Of a stretch of 64,000 nt of DNA, positions 1 through 8,731 are shown in pieces. The notes beneath the pieces are model-generated. The model made no database searches and was not told where the DNA came from. It saw only the letters and a program-made list of their open reading frames with translations. The DNA comes from an uncultured SAR116 cluster alpha proteobacterium (GTDB lineage Bacteria > Pseudomonadota > Alphaproteobacteria > Puniceispirillales > Puniceispirillaceae). The stretch is from positions 1-64,000 of the forward strand of contig CACPDC010000009.1 of the NCBI GenBank assembly GCA_902632595.1, written 5' to 3'. Position 1 is the first letter of the stretch. The number at the start of each line of letters is the position of its first letter. A program made the translations under genes and the position numbers.

Positions 1-924
1 TACTGTTATGTTATCATAAACGCTAACTGTGCTTGCTGAAGTTACAGTGCCGGAGACATTTAAGTTACCCGTAATTGTGGTATCACCAGTAATTGCGGCT
101 CCACCTGCTGTGACAGTAAAACCACCAGCATCAATTGTTACTCCATTGTCAACATTCAAGGTGTTTAGTTCCGCTAAACCGGTAGAGCTCAAAGTTGAAA
201 AAGATGAGTCCCCAGTTACACCTAAAGTCCCGGTGAGATTTGAGTTTCCAGATACGTTTAGAGAGGTTATAGATGTATTATCCATGGTAGATAGACCGGT
301 GACATTGAGTGTCCCAGTGACTGATAGGTTTTGGTCTAAAGTCATATTATCGGTGTTTAAAGTACCATTTATGGTAAGCGTATTTGCCTGCATATCACCT
401 ACGATAAGAGGATCTCCAGAAGAGCTGTGAGAATCGATTATCAATTTATAACTGTCATTTGAAAGTGAAAATCCAGTATCATTACCGATAATAATATTAC
501 CTTGACCGCTTGTTATACTGCTGCCTGAATCTCTTCCGATCACTATATTATCATTACCAGTAGCATTGCTCAATGTTGAACTACCTATCGCAATGTTCCC
601 AGAGCCCGCATTACTGGCAGCGAGTGTGTTATCACCAATAGCAATATTTTCCTGGCCGGTAACTATTCCGCCGCCACTATTATCACCTAATGCTATATTA
701 TGTGACCCAGTTGTTACTGAGTTCGAGCTATTATCGCCTATAGCCACATTATTAGTACCTGAGGTAAGACTCCCCAACGAAGTTGTTCCTACGCCAATGT
801 TATCTGAAGAATTAGCGGTCAGAGTACTTGTACTCTCGTTAATCATAATATCCGCAAAAGTACTGGGAAGAAAAACGAAGCTAAAAAAAGCAACAAATAT
901 GGGAAATAATCTATTTTTTGTCAT
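1..924 (-). CDS. Secreted repetitive surface/adhesin-like protein, N-terminal part (truncated by window edge)
   Basis: The reverse strand is open from an ATG at 924 to base 1 (308 codons, no stop), so the gene continues beyond the window. Residues 1-24 form a signal peptide (Lys/Arg start, Phe-rich core, cleavage expected after STFA). Residues 41-150 carry seven N-I-x-I-G units spaced 16-17 residues apart. After about residue 160 the chain changes to short beta-type repeats rich in L-x-V-T/S-G-T/N. The pattern resembles head and stalk repeats of trimeric autotransporters (YadA type) or of tail-fibre-like surface proteins; the anchor or a C-terminal chaperone domain would lie outside the window. 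It follows a lipoprotein gene with a 41-bp gap on the same strand. I infer an exported fibrous surface protein; ligand and exact class cannot be told. Confidence 0.75.
   Translation of the reverse strand, partial: MTKNRLFPIFVAFFSFVFLPSTFADIMINESTSTLTANSSDNIGVGTTSLGSLTSGTNNVAIGDNSSNSVTTGSHNIALGDNSGGGIVTGQENIAIGDNTLAASNAGSGNIAIGSSTLSNATGNDNIVIGRDSGSSITSGQGNIIIGNDTGFSLSNDSYKLIIDSHSSSGDPLIVGDMQANTLTINGTLNTDNMTLDQNLSVTGTLNVTGLSTMDNTSITSLNVSGNSNLTGTLGVTGDSSFSTLSSTGLAELNTLNVDNGVTIDAGGFTVTAGGAAITGDTTITGNLNVSGTVTSASTVSVYDNITV
475..804 (-). repeat. Coding tandem repeat, about 51 bp (17 residues) per unit
   Basis: Seven copies of a degenerate unit containing N-[IV]-[AIV]-[IL]-G occur at residues 41, 58, 75, 92, 109, 125 and 142 of the reverse-strand protein starting at 924. 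The period is 17 residues with one 16-residue step. DNA copies are diverged, so this is a protein-level repeat rather than a recent tandem duplication. Confidence 0.75.
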
Positions 925-965
925 TACATGTGTTCTCAGAAAATTAATTTATGGACTAACTCCCA

Positions 966-1484
966 TTAGATACATTGGTAAATATTTGCTACAATTCCCG
1001 ATACATTGCTGGCGGAAATATGATTTTCTTTCTGTTCAACAGTCATATTAGATGTCGCTGCGGCAAATGCATCGTGGTCTTCATATAATTTCAAAACTGC
1101 GATTGCATTACCACCTACCAGAAAGGCTCTATTTTTTAGAGATGTCATAGCTTGGTTGTAATCCTCTGAAATCGCTAATCCCAATGTCATAATTTTGTGG
1201 CAGCTTTTCTCTGAGTTTAAAATTGAGTCCGCTCTCATAATAATTTTTTCAGAACCAGATATGGGTTGGTCGAACTCTTTTTTAGGAGGCTGCGGATTAT
1301 CGACCACATCGGTTTTAATTGTCACAGGACTAGGTTGGGATACTGCCTCTATCGGTTCAGCCTGTTGCGCCACCTTTTTGTAAATAGTGTGATTTGAAGT
1401 TGTGTAAGGGGTAGTTGATAGACTGCAAGCAGCCAGCAAAAGAGGCGCTACAATAAAGGAAATCATTCGCTGAAGTTTTGTCAT
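966..1484 (-). CDS. Small outer-membrane-type lipoprotein of unknown function
   Basis: This 172-residue protein begins with a lipoprotein signal peptide: a positively charged start, a hydrophobic core and a lipobox L-L-A-A-C, predicting acylated Cys20. A proline-rich linker follows to about residue 70. The C-terminal half has a Cys in SCHK, a G-G-N-A-I motif and a terminal Y-Q-C-I. This layout (helix with a GGNA turn, last strand ending in Cys) loosely recalls small RcsF/DUF4156-type envelope lipoproteins, but I do not recognise a specific family. The gene precedes the surface-protein gene on the same strand, so the two may be co-transcribed and this lipoprotein could assist its export or anchoring; that is inference. 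Confidence 0.65.
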   Translation of the reverse strand: MTKLQRMISFIVAPLLLAACSLSTTPYTTSNHTIYKKVAQQAEPIEAVSQPSPVTIKTDVVDNPQPPKKEFDQPISGSEKIIMRADSILNSEKSCHKIMTLGLAISEDYNQAMTSLKNRAFLVGGNAIAVLKLYEDHDAFAAATSNMTVEQKENHISASNVSGIVANIYQCI

Positions 1485-1675
1485 GACATTTTCTCTATAA
1501 ATACTTTTTCATCAAAAATATAACGACACAGAGATTTGTATTTTAGTTTTCAGCCTTATTTTATTCTGAAATTCTCATAATTATGGAATTAGGTGTTCGC
1601 CTCTGGACCTAAGATTTTTATGTTCGGCGCAAAATATCATGGAAAATAATTGGAAAACAGCATATCAGTTATTGA

Positions 1676-2593
1676 ATGAGAAATTCTTTAACTCCAAAAG
1701 CGGAACAAGGCATCGGTCTTATGTGTGGAGCAATGTTGCTTCTCCCTCTGTTGGATTGTATTGCAAAAATACTAGGTGAGGGTGGAATTTCTTCTGGCCA
1801 AATCGTTCTATTCCGATTTGTTATGCAAGTTTTACTCTTGCTTCCTGTTTTGGTGGTTACAAAACAATTAAAATTCAACTTTGATTATTTCGGATTACAA
1901 GTAATTAGAGCATTGGCAATGGGTACTACGACGTTTTGCTTTTTTATTGCCGTAAAACACATGCCTTTAGCAGATAGTATTTCAATATTCTTTGTGGAGC
2001 CAATGATACTAACACTTCTATCGGTAGTTTTTCTGAGTGAAGTTATTCGAATTCGGAGAATTGTAGCCATAATAATAGGTTTTATTGGTGCCCTTATCAT
2101 TATAAGACCTCAGTTCAATTCAGTTGGGATGATTGCATTCTTGCCACTGATTGCAGCATTTTGTTTTGCTGTTTATATGCTTATTACTCGTTATTTTTCT
2201 GAGAAAATTCCGCCCTTTCAGTTACAGTTTCAAATGGGAATCATAATTAGTCCAATTATGGCATTTTTGATTTTGGCCTTTCCCAAATATGAAGGGCTGT
2301 ATTTTTTAATTCCTAGCTGGAGGGAGTGCCAGTTATTATTTTTACTTGGTCTGGTTGCAGCGTTGGGCCATCTCTTGATTGTTTTCGCGACTACAAAGGC
2401 TCCAGCCAATTTACTTGCCCCATTTCAATACCTAGAGATAGTCGGTGCCACTTTTCTCGGCTTTGTCATATTTAATGACATCCCATCTCATTTTACGTTT
2501 TTTGGAATTTTTCTTATTGTAGTATCGGGAATTTATCTTTGGTATCGGGAAAACAAAGATGAGCAAGCTAATAAAATTCAAATGAGAAAATGA
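1676..2593 (+). CDS. EamA/DMT-family transporter
   Basis: This 305-residue, very hydrophobic protein has about ten membrane segments in two halves, the drug/metabolite transporter (EamA) architecture. The first half has the family-typical stretch around residues 60-105 (promoted helices with FFVEPM and FLSEVI turns), and the second half repeats the fold. Such proteins export or import small metabolites across the inner membrane; the substrate cannot be deduced. It is a single gene divergent from the lipoprotein gene, with about 190 bp between them. The charged C-terminal tail (residues 290-305) would be cytoplasmic. Confidence 0.85.
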   Translation: MRNSLTPKAEQGIGLMCGAMLLLPLLDCIAKILGEGGISSGQIVLFRFVMQVLLLLPVLVVTKQLKFNFDYFGLQVIRALAMGTTTFCFFIAVKHMPLADSISIFFVEPMILTLLSVVFLSEVIRIRRIVAIIIGFIGALIIIRPQFNSVGMIAFLPLIAAFCFAVYMLITRYFSEKIPPFQLQFQMGIIISPIMAFLILAFPKYEGLYFLIPSWRECQLLFLLGLVAALGHLLIVFATTKAPANLLAPFQYLEIVGATFLGFVIFNDIPSHFTFFGIFLIVVSGIYLWYRENKDEQANKIQMRK

Positions 2594-2951
2594 TTTTTAA
2601 AATGATAATGATTTATACAAACTCCTCCACAAACTTATTTAAATTGAAACTTTTGCGAGGTGCCCGGGGGTAGAGATTCTCATTAAAAAAAGCTGTTACG
2701 AATTAAATTTTAATGAACAGTATTTTAAGGTTTTTCAAGCAGCAAAAGTAAGAAAAAAGCATTCTTTATTTTTGCTTTAATTGTTTTTAAAAATAATAAT
2801 ATATCTTTTTATAGCTTATTTTAGAAATATTCATAATGTTTTTTTAAAAAAAACTTTTCAAAAATTTGTTTTTTTGGTTGACAAATAAATTTTAAACTTT
2901 AGATAAGTGCAATCAATAGATATTATAATCAATAACCAAAGGGGACATGAC
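2594..2951. other. AT-rich intergenic region upstream of isocitrate lyase
   Basis: These 358 bp are strongly AT-rich with long A and T runs, apart from a short GC patch around 2660-2670. I see no ORF or RNA gene. The right end holds the aceA promoter candidate and ribosome binding site. The A/T tracts suggest intrinsically curved DNA. Confidence 0.5.
2878..2906 (+). promoter_or_regulatory. Candidate sigma-70 promoter of aceA
   Basis: A perfect TTGACA (2878-2883) is followed after 17 bp by AGATAA (2901-2906), a weak -10 match. Transcription would start near 2912, giving a leader of about 40 nt before the ATG at 2952. A purine-rich AAAGGGG at 2938-2944 provides the ribosome binding site. Confidence 0.45.
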
Positions 2952-4262
2952 ATGGAAATTTCATATGAACAAAAAACCAGTTCAGCTCAAGATCGTTTCA
3001 AACATATTGTAAGAGACTACACCATGGAAGATGTCTTAAAATTATCCGGATCTGTGCGAATTGAGTATACATTAGCAAAAAATGGAGCTAATACTCTGTG
3101 GCATTTGCTAGAAACCGAAGATTATGTGCCAACTTTGGGTGCTATGACTGGAAACCAAGCGTTACAACAAGTACGCGCCGGTTTGAAGTCTATCTATCTA
3201 TCAGGCTGGCAAGTGGCAGCTGATAGTAATACTGCCGGTTCTATGTATCCTGACCAATCGATATACCCTGCAAACTCTGGCCCTGAGCTCGCTCGCCGGA
3301 TTAATAACACTCTTATGAGAGCTGATGAAGTAGATGTGCTTGAGAATGGAAAAGCTTCCAAAAATTGGATGGCACCTATAGTTGCAGATTGTGAAGCTGG
3401 CTTCGGAGGGGCCCTGAATGCTTATGAAATTACCAAGTCCTATATTGCCGCTGGGGCTGCTGGTGTTCATTTTGAAGATCAGCTAGCCTCTGAAAAAAAA
3501 TGTGGCCATATGGGTGGCAAGGTCCTTATTCCTGTTCAACAAGCGATAAGTAATTTAAATGCAGCCCGACTTGCAGCAGATGTTTGCGGTGTATCTACGA
3601 TAATTATGGCAAGAACAGACGCAGACAGTGCGAAGCTGATAACTTCTGATATTGATCCAAGAGATAAACCTTTTATTTCTGGAAGACGGACTGAAGAGGG
3701 TTTTTACACCTTGGATGACAAAGATGCTTTTGACAGATGTGTTACCCGCGGTCTAGCTTTTGCACCATACGCAGATTTACTCTGGATGGAAACTTCTAAG
3801 CCAGACTTGAAACAAGCACAGGAATTTGCAGACGCAATCAGAAACGAATTTCCTGACCAAATGCTAGCTTATAATTGCAGTTCTTCTTTTAATTGGGCCT
3901 CTCACATGAATTCTGAAGAAGCTCTGCACTTTCAAAAAGAGCTCGGCCGGATGGGCTTCAAATTTCAATTTATCACATTGGCAGGGTTTCACTCGCTCAA
4001 TCATGCGATGTTTGAGCTTGCCGATGATTACAGAGACCGCGGAATGGCTGCATATATGGATTTACAAAATGCAGAATTCGCAGCTGAACCTCGTGGGTTT
4101 ACAGCTCACCGTCATCAACGAGAAGTTGGCGCAAGTTGGTTTGATGCGGTTTCTGTAGCAGTTAGAGGAAACCCCTCAACTACTGCGCTTGCAGATAGCA
4201 CTGAAAACGCTCAATTCGTAAATGAAACTAATTTAGAACAGCAAACTGAAGCTGCAGAATAG
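2952..4262 (+). CDS. aceA: Isocitrate lyase
   Basis: This 436-residue enzyme cleaves isocitrate to glyoxylate and succinate, the first glyoxylate-shunt step. The catalytic signature K-K-C-G-H is at residues 182-186, and the acidic metal site D-C-E follows V-A at 145-148. Length is typical of the short bacterial form. The ATG at 2952 was chosen over a GTG 45 bp upstream because AAAGGGG sits 7 bp before it. A strong TTGACA promoter precedes the gene. No malate synthase is next to it; a small unknown gene follows after 8 bp. Glyoxylate is also made by ureidoglycolate lyase encoded elsewhere in the window, but isocitrate lyase makes glyoxylate rather than consuming it, so the two sources converge. 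Confidence 0.97.
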   Translation: MEISYEQKTSSAQDRFKHIVRDYTMEDVLKLSGSVRIEYTLAKNGANTLWHLLETEDYVPTLGAMTGNQALQQVRAGLKSIYLSGWQVAADSNTAGSMYPDQSIYPANSGPELARRINNTLMRADEVDVLENGKASKNWMAPIVADCEAGFGGALNAYEITKSYIAAGAAGVHFEDQLASEKKCGHMGGKVLIPVQQAISNLNAARLAADVCGVSTIIMARTDADSAKLITSDIDPRDKPFISGRRTEEGFYTLDDKDAFDRCVTRGLAFAPYADLLWMETSKPDLKQAQEFADAIRNEFPDQMLAYNCSSSFNWASHMNSEEALHFQKELGRMGFKFQFITLAGFHSLNHAMFELADDYRDRGMAAYMDLQNAEFAAEPRGFTAHRHQREVGASWFDAVSVAVRGNPSTTALADSTENAQFVNETNLEQQTEAAE

Positions 4263-4270
4263 AGGACAAA

Positions 4271-4585
4271 ATGACAAACTTTACTCAAGATTTAAAAAAT
4301 ATTTCAAATAATAATAATACGGATACTTCTCCAGCAGTTACGCCATTAGCGGCAGGAGAAGAAAGTAAGATAACTATACTTGCACCGAGTTTTACAGAAG
4401 CTGCGATTATGTTTCATAAGCAGAACCTATCTGCAAAAGGGTATCGTCTTATATCTCGAATTGAGCCGCATAAGTTTTTCGCAAGCGAAGGCTCAAAATT
4501 ATCAGAATTATTTGAGGGAAAGGCTTTATATGCAGTAACTTTCGAACATGATAGTAAACTAGGTAACCAAACGGCTGTTAATTAA
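4271..4585 (+). CDS. Small hypothetical protein co-transcribed with aceA
   Basis: This 104-residue protein starts 8 bp after aceA, preceded by an AGAGGA ribosome binding site, and ends just before a strong terminator, so it is almost certainly in the aceA transcript. The N-terminal 35 residues are low-complexity (Asn/Thr/Pro/Ser) and probably disordered. Residues 36-95 look like a compact alpha/beta domain with alternating hydrophobics. There is no signal peptide, membrane segment or cysteine motif. I do not recognise the family. Context suggests a role tied to the glyoxylate shunt, for example a regulator or stabiliser of isocitrate lyase, but nothing in the sequence proves it. Confidence 0.75.
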   Translation: MTNFTQDLKNISNNNNTDTSPAVTPLAAGEESKITILAPSFTEAAIMFHKQNLSAKGYRLISRIEPHKFFASEGSKLSELFEGKALYAVTFEHDSKLGNQTAVN

Positions 4586-4606
4586 TTTAAACAATTTATT
4601 TTTAAA

Positions 4607-4635
4607 AAAAAAGAGCTCCTTAAGAGCTCTTTTTT
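4607..4635. terminator. Bidirectional Rho-independent terminator
   Basis: A perfect inverted repeat GAGCTC (4613-4618) / GAGCTC (4624-4629) with a 5-nt loop is extended by an A-run on the left and a T-run on the right. The total stem is up to 12 bp. It works in both directions and sits between the convergent aceA operon and the MFS gene. Confidence 0.9.
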
Positions 4636-4652
4636 GGTATTGTGCACAGATT

Positions 4653-5858
4653 TCATAAGTCTTGCCTTTCAGACCGGTTCTGAACGGGAAGAATTAAACC
4701 AGCCGCAACCACCAGGATAGCAATGCAACTTAAGATAATAAATAATGTATTCATAAGCACACCTGCCTGCAGTAAGAAACCACAAAATGGTAACACTGTT
4801 GCTCCAACAACCAAATTTAACATAAACTTAAAGCTTAACGCTTTTGCGCGCCATTTATCTGGAACGTATCTTGATAAAATAGTATCAGTTATTGGTATCT
4901 GCCCAAAGACAAAGCTCATTGCTATCAACATGGCAAAAAATAGAGCAAAATCTGTAAATTGAGAGGTAAGGAAAATAAAAAATATCTGGCCGACACCAAT
5001 ACTAAATAAAACCCATTTTGGCTCAATTCTATCAATGATCCATCCGACTGCTATTTGAGTAAAGGAGGCACAAGCATATACGAGTGATGCCAATAAACCG
5101 GTTATTGCAACTGAACTCGTTAGGCTGATCATGGAAACTTCAAAATATCGAGGCACTACAAACGTCATTGCACTAAAAACAAATCCTCCACTTGCCGTAG
5201 ATAGAAATACAGCCGTCAACGCTAGCTTCCAGTTTGGTGAAAAGGAGGAGTTTTGTATCTTGTTGATTTTTCTGGTTTGTTCCTTATATTCTTCTTCTAA
5301 AGCAACAATAAAAGCATACCCATAAATCAAACAAAATATGCCGGGTACTATAAAGCATAACCTCCAATCACCCACAGTTAATAATATTCCCGCAATAAGT
5401 GGAGCTGCAGCAACTCCCATATTTCCAAACACACCATTTATGCCAAGCCTAAACCCTATTTTATTGTTGCTTTTAATAAGCATTGCAATACCCACTGGGT
5501 GATAGATTGAAGCAAATACACCAATCATGCTGATTGCTATAGCTAGCTGCCAGACCGACTGTGTTAATCCAGCTAATATAGCTGCAATACCTATCCCAAA
5601 ATGATAAATCACCAATAATAAGGACCTAGAAAATCTATCTGCCAGGCTTGCTGAAAGTGGTGCTACTGCTCCAAATAAAATAAAACCACCTACTCCAAAA
5701 ATGATGATTTCATCATACGTCATTCCAAAATGTCGTCCAGCATCGTATGCTGATTTAGCAAAAATCAGCATAATAAAATGGTCTAAAAAATGACTAACAT
5801 TAAGATATATGTCTTTAATCGTTTTAAATTGAACAGTAGCAATTACATTCTGATGCAT
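4653..5858 (-). CDS. MFS transporter, likely last gene of the inositol operon
   Basis: This 401-residue protein has about twelve membrane segments. The loop between segments 2 and 3 carries the MFS pattern (LADRFSR), and a second-half GWIIDR loop mirrors it. The N-terminal SHFLDHF stretch resembles the fosmidomycin-resistance branch of MFS. It is encoded about 100 bp downstream of iolB on the same strand. Inositol or a degradation product would be the natural substrate by context, though the subfamily is better known for export. The gap upstream contains a palindrome and repeated TTAATCT motifs, so it may also have its own promoter. Confidence 0.8.
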   Translation of the reverse strand: MHQNVIATVQFKTIKDIYLNVSHFLDHFIMLIFAKSAYDAGRHFGMTYDEIIIFGVGGFILFGAVAPLSASLADRFSRSLLLVIYHFGIGIAAILAGLTQSVWQLAIAISMIGVFASIYHPVGIAMLIKSNNKIGFRLGINGVFGNMGVAAAPLIAGILLTVGDWRLCFIVPGIFCLIYGYAFIVALEEEYKEQTRKINKIQNSSFSPNWKLALTAVFLSTASGGFVFSAMTFVVPRYFEVSMISLTSSVAITGLLASLVYACASFTQIAVGWIIDRIEPKWVLFSIGVGQIFFIFLTSQFTDFALFFAMLIAMSFVFGQIPITDTILSRYVPDKWRAKALSFKFMLNLVVGATVLPFCGFLLQAGVLMNTLFIILSCIAILVVAAGLILPVQNRSERQDL

Positions 5859-5911
5859 ACACTTACCTTAATCATTTCTTGCTTAAACGCAGGTTTCATT
5901 TGATGTTTAAA

Positions 5912-5946
5912 TAAACTATAGTTTAATCTAATTTACTTAATCTTGA
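5912..5946 (-). promoter_or_regulatory. Candidate operator upstream of the MFS gene
   Basis: A perfect 14-bp palindrome TAAACTATAGTTTA (5912-5925) overlaps the first of two direct TTAATCT motifs (5923-5929 and 5938-5944). The same TTAATCT/TTAAGATTAA motif occurs upstream of iolD, which hints at a shared regulator. AT-richness makes chance matches possible. Confidence 0.3.
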
Positions 5947-5962
5947 TAATTGATAAATTATG

Positions 5963-6769
5963 TTACCCATCTCTTTGTAAAATCCATTCAAGCGCTGGAT
6001 CTGTTAAAAAACGCCATTTACGCAATGGTCCAGCCATAATATTAAGATAATACATTTCAAATCCATATGGGGCAGCACAAGGGTGATGGCCACCTGGAAC
6101 GAGAACCACGTCGCCATCGGAAACAGACACTGTTTCATTAATTTGACCGTCTTCAGTATAGATACGCTGTATTCCAAAACCATTTGCGGGCTTAAGACGG
6201 TGATAATATGTTTCTTCCAAATAAGTTATACGAGGAAAATCATTTTCATCATGTCTATGACTAGGATAAGATGACCAATGCCCTGCAGGCGTAAAAACTT
6301 CAGTCACCAGTAGGCTGTCACAATAATCCTCATTCTCCATTGCTATATTATGAATGAACCGTTTGTTGGTTCCTGTACCACGTTCCATGAGAGTGATCCC
6401 ATCTGGTCCAATTTTTCTTGGTTGATGATCTCCTTTTCCAGGGGCCTTTCCGATTGCAATTACACAATTAGTTTTTGCAATACATTTAAACTCCGAACCG
6501 TTTGGTAAATACAAGCAATGAGGAGGTGTTTTATCAAATACATCCATTCGCTCTCCTAAAATACCCCACTCTTTATCAGCTCCATAAAAGTAAGCTCTAC
6601 CTTCGACCATAACGATCAAAACTTCTTTATCCTTATTTAATTCAGAAATGCTCTCACCTTCATTTAGATGATAAAGACTAAAACTTACGAATTGCCAACC
6701 TGCAGACTGGGGTGTGATATCATGAACCTTCCCATGATTACCCCTCGGCTTGCACAAAAGATCTGCCAT
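5963..6769 (-). CDS. iolB: 5-deoxy-glucuronate isomerase
   Basis: This 268-residue protein matches the KduI/IolB bicupin family over its length. IolB converts 5-deoxy-D-glucuronate to 2-deoxy-5-keto-D-gluconate in myo-inositol degradation. The second cupin contains the metal-site region around SYPSHRHDEND (about residues 164-176), followed by a conserved LEETYYHR motif and a VVLVPGGHHP segment (about residues 220-232) with further His. Ribosome binding site GGAG precedes the ATG. It starts 19 bp after iolD in the same operon. Confidence 0.95.
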   Translation of the reverse strand: MADLLCKPRGNHGKVHDITPQSAGWQFVSFSLYHLNEGESISELNKDKEVLIVMVEGRAYFYGADKEWGILGERMDVFDKTPPHCLYLPNGSEFKCIAKTNCVIAIGKAPGKGDHQPRKIGPDGITLMERGTGTNKRFIHNIAMENEDYCDSLLVTEVFTPAGHWSSYPSHRHDENDFPRITYLEETYYHRLKPANGFGIQRIYTEDGQINETVSVSDGDVVLVPGGHHPCAAPYGFEMYYLNIMAGPLRKWRFLTDPALEWILQRDG

Positions 6770-6788
6770 TTTTTCTCCGTTTTAAAAG

Positions 6789-8612
6789 CTAACGCTTAGC
6801 TTTATTTTTTACATAGTTAACATATTTTTCATTTACCTGGCTTCGCTCACTTATTTCTGGAACGGCTACATCCCACCAGGTGCCGCCAAAGTGTGTGCTA
6901 GGGTAAGGGTCTGTGTCTATAACAATGACATAAGGGCCTGATATCGAATGTCGTTTTGTTAAAGCCTCCTCAAGTTCCTTTACGGAAGAGGCCTTTATAG
7001 ATGTAGCCCCCATTGAAGCAGAATGTGACACAAAATCAATTGATAAATTTTCTCCCATATAGGTATGTTCAAACAAATTATTAAACTCGGCTCCCCCTGT
7101 CCCCATCTGAAGTCTGTTAATGCACCCAAACCCGCGATTATCTGTTATTATGATGGTAAAATCAGCTTTCATCATAGAGGCTGTGGCTAATTCGGAATTC
7201 GCCATCATATAAGTACCATCCCCAGTAAAACAAATTACATCTCGATTAGGTTCTGCCATTTTTATACCTAAAGCTCCTGCTATCTCGTATCCCATACAGC
7301 TAAAACCATATTCCATATGATAGCTTCCTGCGCTTCCTGCTTTCCATAATTTATGTAACTCTCCTGGCATCGTTCCAGCAGCGCACATCACTACTGTATT
7401 ATCTTGTGCAGAACGCTGAACAGCGCCTATTACTTGCATATCTGTTGCGAGTGAATTTTTTGTTACTGGAGACTGAGTTAATTCATCCACCTTTCTAAAC
7501 CAATCATCTTTTAAGACCTGTGGAGGAGTTTTAGCCTTAAATTCCCCAAGCTTTTCAGATAATAAACTTAAACCAACATGCGCATCTGCTAGTAAAGGCA
7601 CTGCGCCATGTTTAGCAGCATCATAGGCAGCGATATTCAAGCTGATTAATTGCCTATTAGGATTTTTAAACAGACTCCACGAACCTGTAGTGAAATCTTG
7701 AAAACGAGTTCCAACACCCAGGATAACATCGGCTTCCTCACATATTGAGTTAGCAGCTTCACTCCCTGTGACTCCAACGGGACCAAAATTTAATGGATGA
7801 TTCCACGGTAAGGATGACTTTCCTGCTTGTGTTTCCACTACTGGAATTCCATGCAACTCTGCGAACTTTTGAAGTCTTAAAGTTGCTTTTGAATAATGTG
7901 TACCACCGCCTGAAATGATGACCGAAAGTTGTGATTCTTTTATCAGGGATGAAGCAAAATCTACCTCGTTTACATCTGGTGACAAGCGGCGCATTACCCA
8001 TTTTTTAGTTTTAAAAAAACTCGTGGGGAAGTCGAAAGCCTCTGCTTGAACATCTTGACACAGAGAGATAGTTACAGGACCACATTCAGCAGGGTCCGTC
8101 ATCACTCTAAAAGCCCGGGGGAGTGCTGTAAGCAATTGTTCTGGACGCATTATTCTGTCAAAATATCTGCTAACCGGCTTAAAACTGTCATTGACGCTTG
8201 CAGTTCCATCAGAAAAGTTTTCAATTTGCTGTAATACTGGGTCTGGAGCCCTATTTGCAAAAACGTCACCAGGTAAAAATAAAACGGGAAGCCTGTTCAC
8301 ATGGGCGAGTGCAGCGGCGGTTACCATATTAGTTGCACCAGGTCCTATAGAAGAGGTAACTGCCATAGCGCGCCTCCGACATAATTGCTTTGCATATGCT
8401 ATGGCCGTGTGAGCCATTGTTTGTTCGTTATGTCCTCTATAGGTTGGAAGTTCTTTTTGTACTGGATAGAGCGCTTCTCCAAGACCTGCGACATTGCCAT
8501 GGCCAAAAATAGCCCAACATCCTGCAATAAAAGTTTCTCCATCCTCATTTAACTGATTACAAAGGTATTTAACCAATGCTTGAGCTGCTGTTAATCTTAT
8601 GGTTTTTGTCAT
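6789..8612 (-). CDS. iolD: 3D-(3,5/4)-trihydroxycyclohexane-1,2-dione hydrolase
   Basis: This 607-residue thiamine-diphosphate enzyme opens the ring of the inositol catabolic intermediate to 5-deoxy-glucuronate. Sequence shows the catalytic Glu63 in RGHNEQ, the central domain, and the ThDP/Mg motif beginning G-D-G at 464-466 and closing with N-R-G-F-G near 492. Length and order match IolD rather than acetolactate synthase, and the iolB/iolG neighbours agree. An AAGAGGAAC ribosome binding site precedes the ATG. An inverted repeat sits just upstream. Confidence 0.96.
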   Translation of the reverse strand: MTKTIRLTAAQALVKYLCNQLNEDGETFIAGCWAIFGHGNVAGLGEALYPVQKELPTYRGHNEQTMAHTAIAYAKQLCRRRAMAVTSSIGPGATNMVTAAALAHVNRLPVLFLPGDVFANRAPDPVLQQIENFSDGTASVNDSFKPVSRYFDRIMRPEQLLTALPRAFRVMTDPAECGPVTISLCQDVQAEAFDFPTSFFKTKKWVMRRLSPDVNEVDFASSLIKESQLSVIISGGGTHYSKATLRLQKFAELHGIPVVETQAGKSSLPWNHPLNFGPVGVTGSEAANSICEEADVILGVGTRFQDFTTGSWSLFKNPNRQLISLNIAAYDAAKHGAVPLLADAHVGLSLLSEKLGEFKAKTPPQVLKDDWFRKVDELTQSPVTKNSLATDMQVIGAVQRSAQDNTVVMCAAGTMPGELHKLWKAGSAGSYHMEYGFSCMGYEIAGALGIKMAEPNRDVICFTGDGTYMMANSELATASMMKADFTIIITDNRGFGCINRLQMGTGGAEFNNLFEHTYMGENLSIDFVSHSASMGATSIKASSVKELEEALTKRHSISGPYVIVIDTDPYPSTHFGGTWWDVAVPEISERSQVNEKYVNYVKNKAKR

Positions 8613-8622
8613 TTTGTTCCTC

Positions 8623-8664
8623 TTAAGATTAATAATAATCCTACCTATACAAATTTAATCTTAA
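8623..8664 (-). promoter_or_regulatory. Inverted repeat upstream of iolD, candidate operator
   Basis: TTAAGATTAA (8623-8632) and its exact reverse complement TTAATCTTAA (8655-8664) lie 32 bp apart in the spacer between iolG and iolD. The TTAATCT core recurs upstream of the MFS gene. It may bind a regulator of inositol genes, or act as a hairpin in the message. No regulator gene for it is present nearby. Confidence 0.3.
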
Positions 8665-8731
8665 ACTAATATTATCCCGATATATTATTCAGCAACATAT
8701 AAATTTTAAAATCTTTTATTACCCCTCGAAT

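Noticed and set aside
29-1051. Two plus-strand open frames (29-430 and 566-1051)
   Set aside because: Both overlie the minus-strand repeat protein or the lipoprotein gene, have low-complexity composition and no ribosome binding site; they are antisense shadows.
2907-2951. GTG start for isocitrate lyase giving 15 extra residues
   Set aside because: AAAGGGG precedes the ATG at 2952, not the GTG, and the extra residues do not fit the family start.
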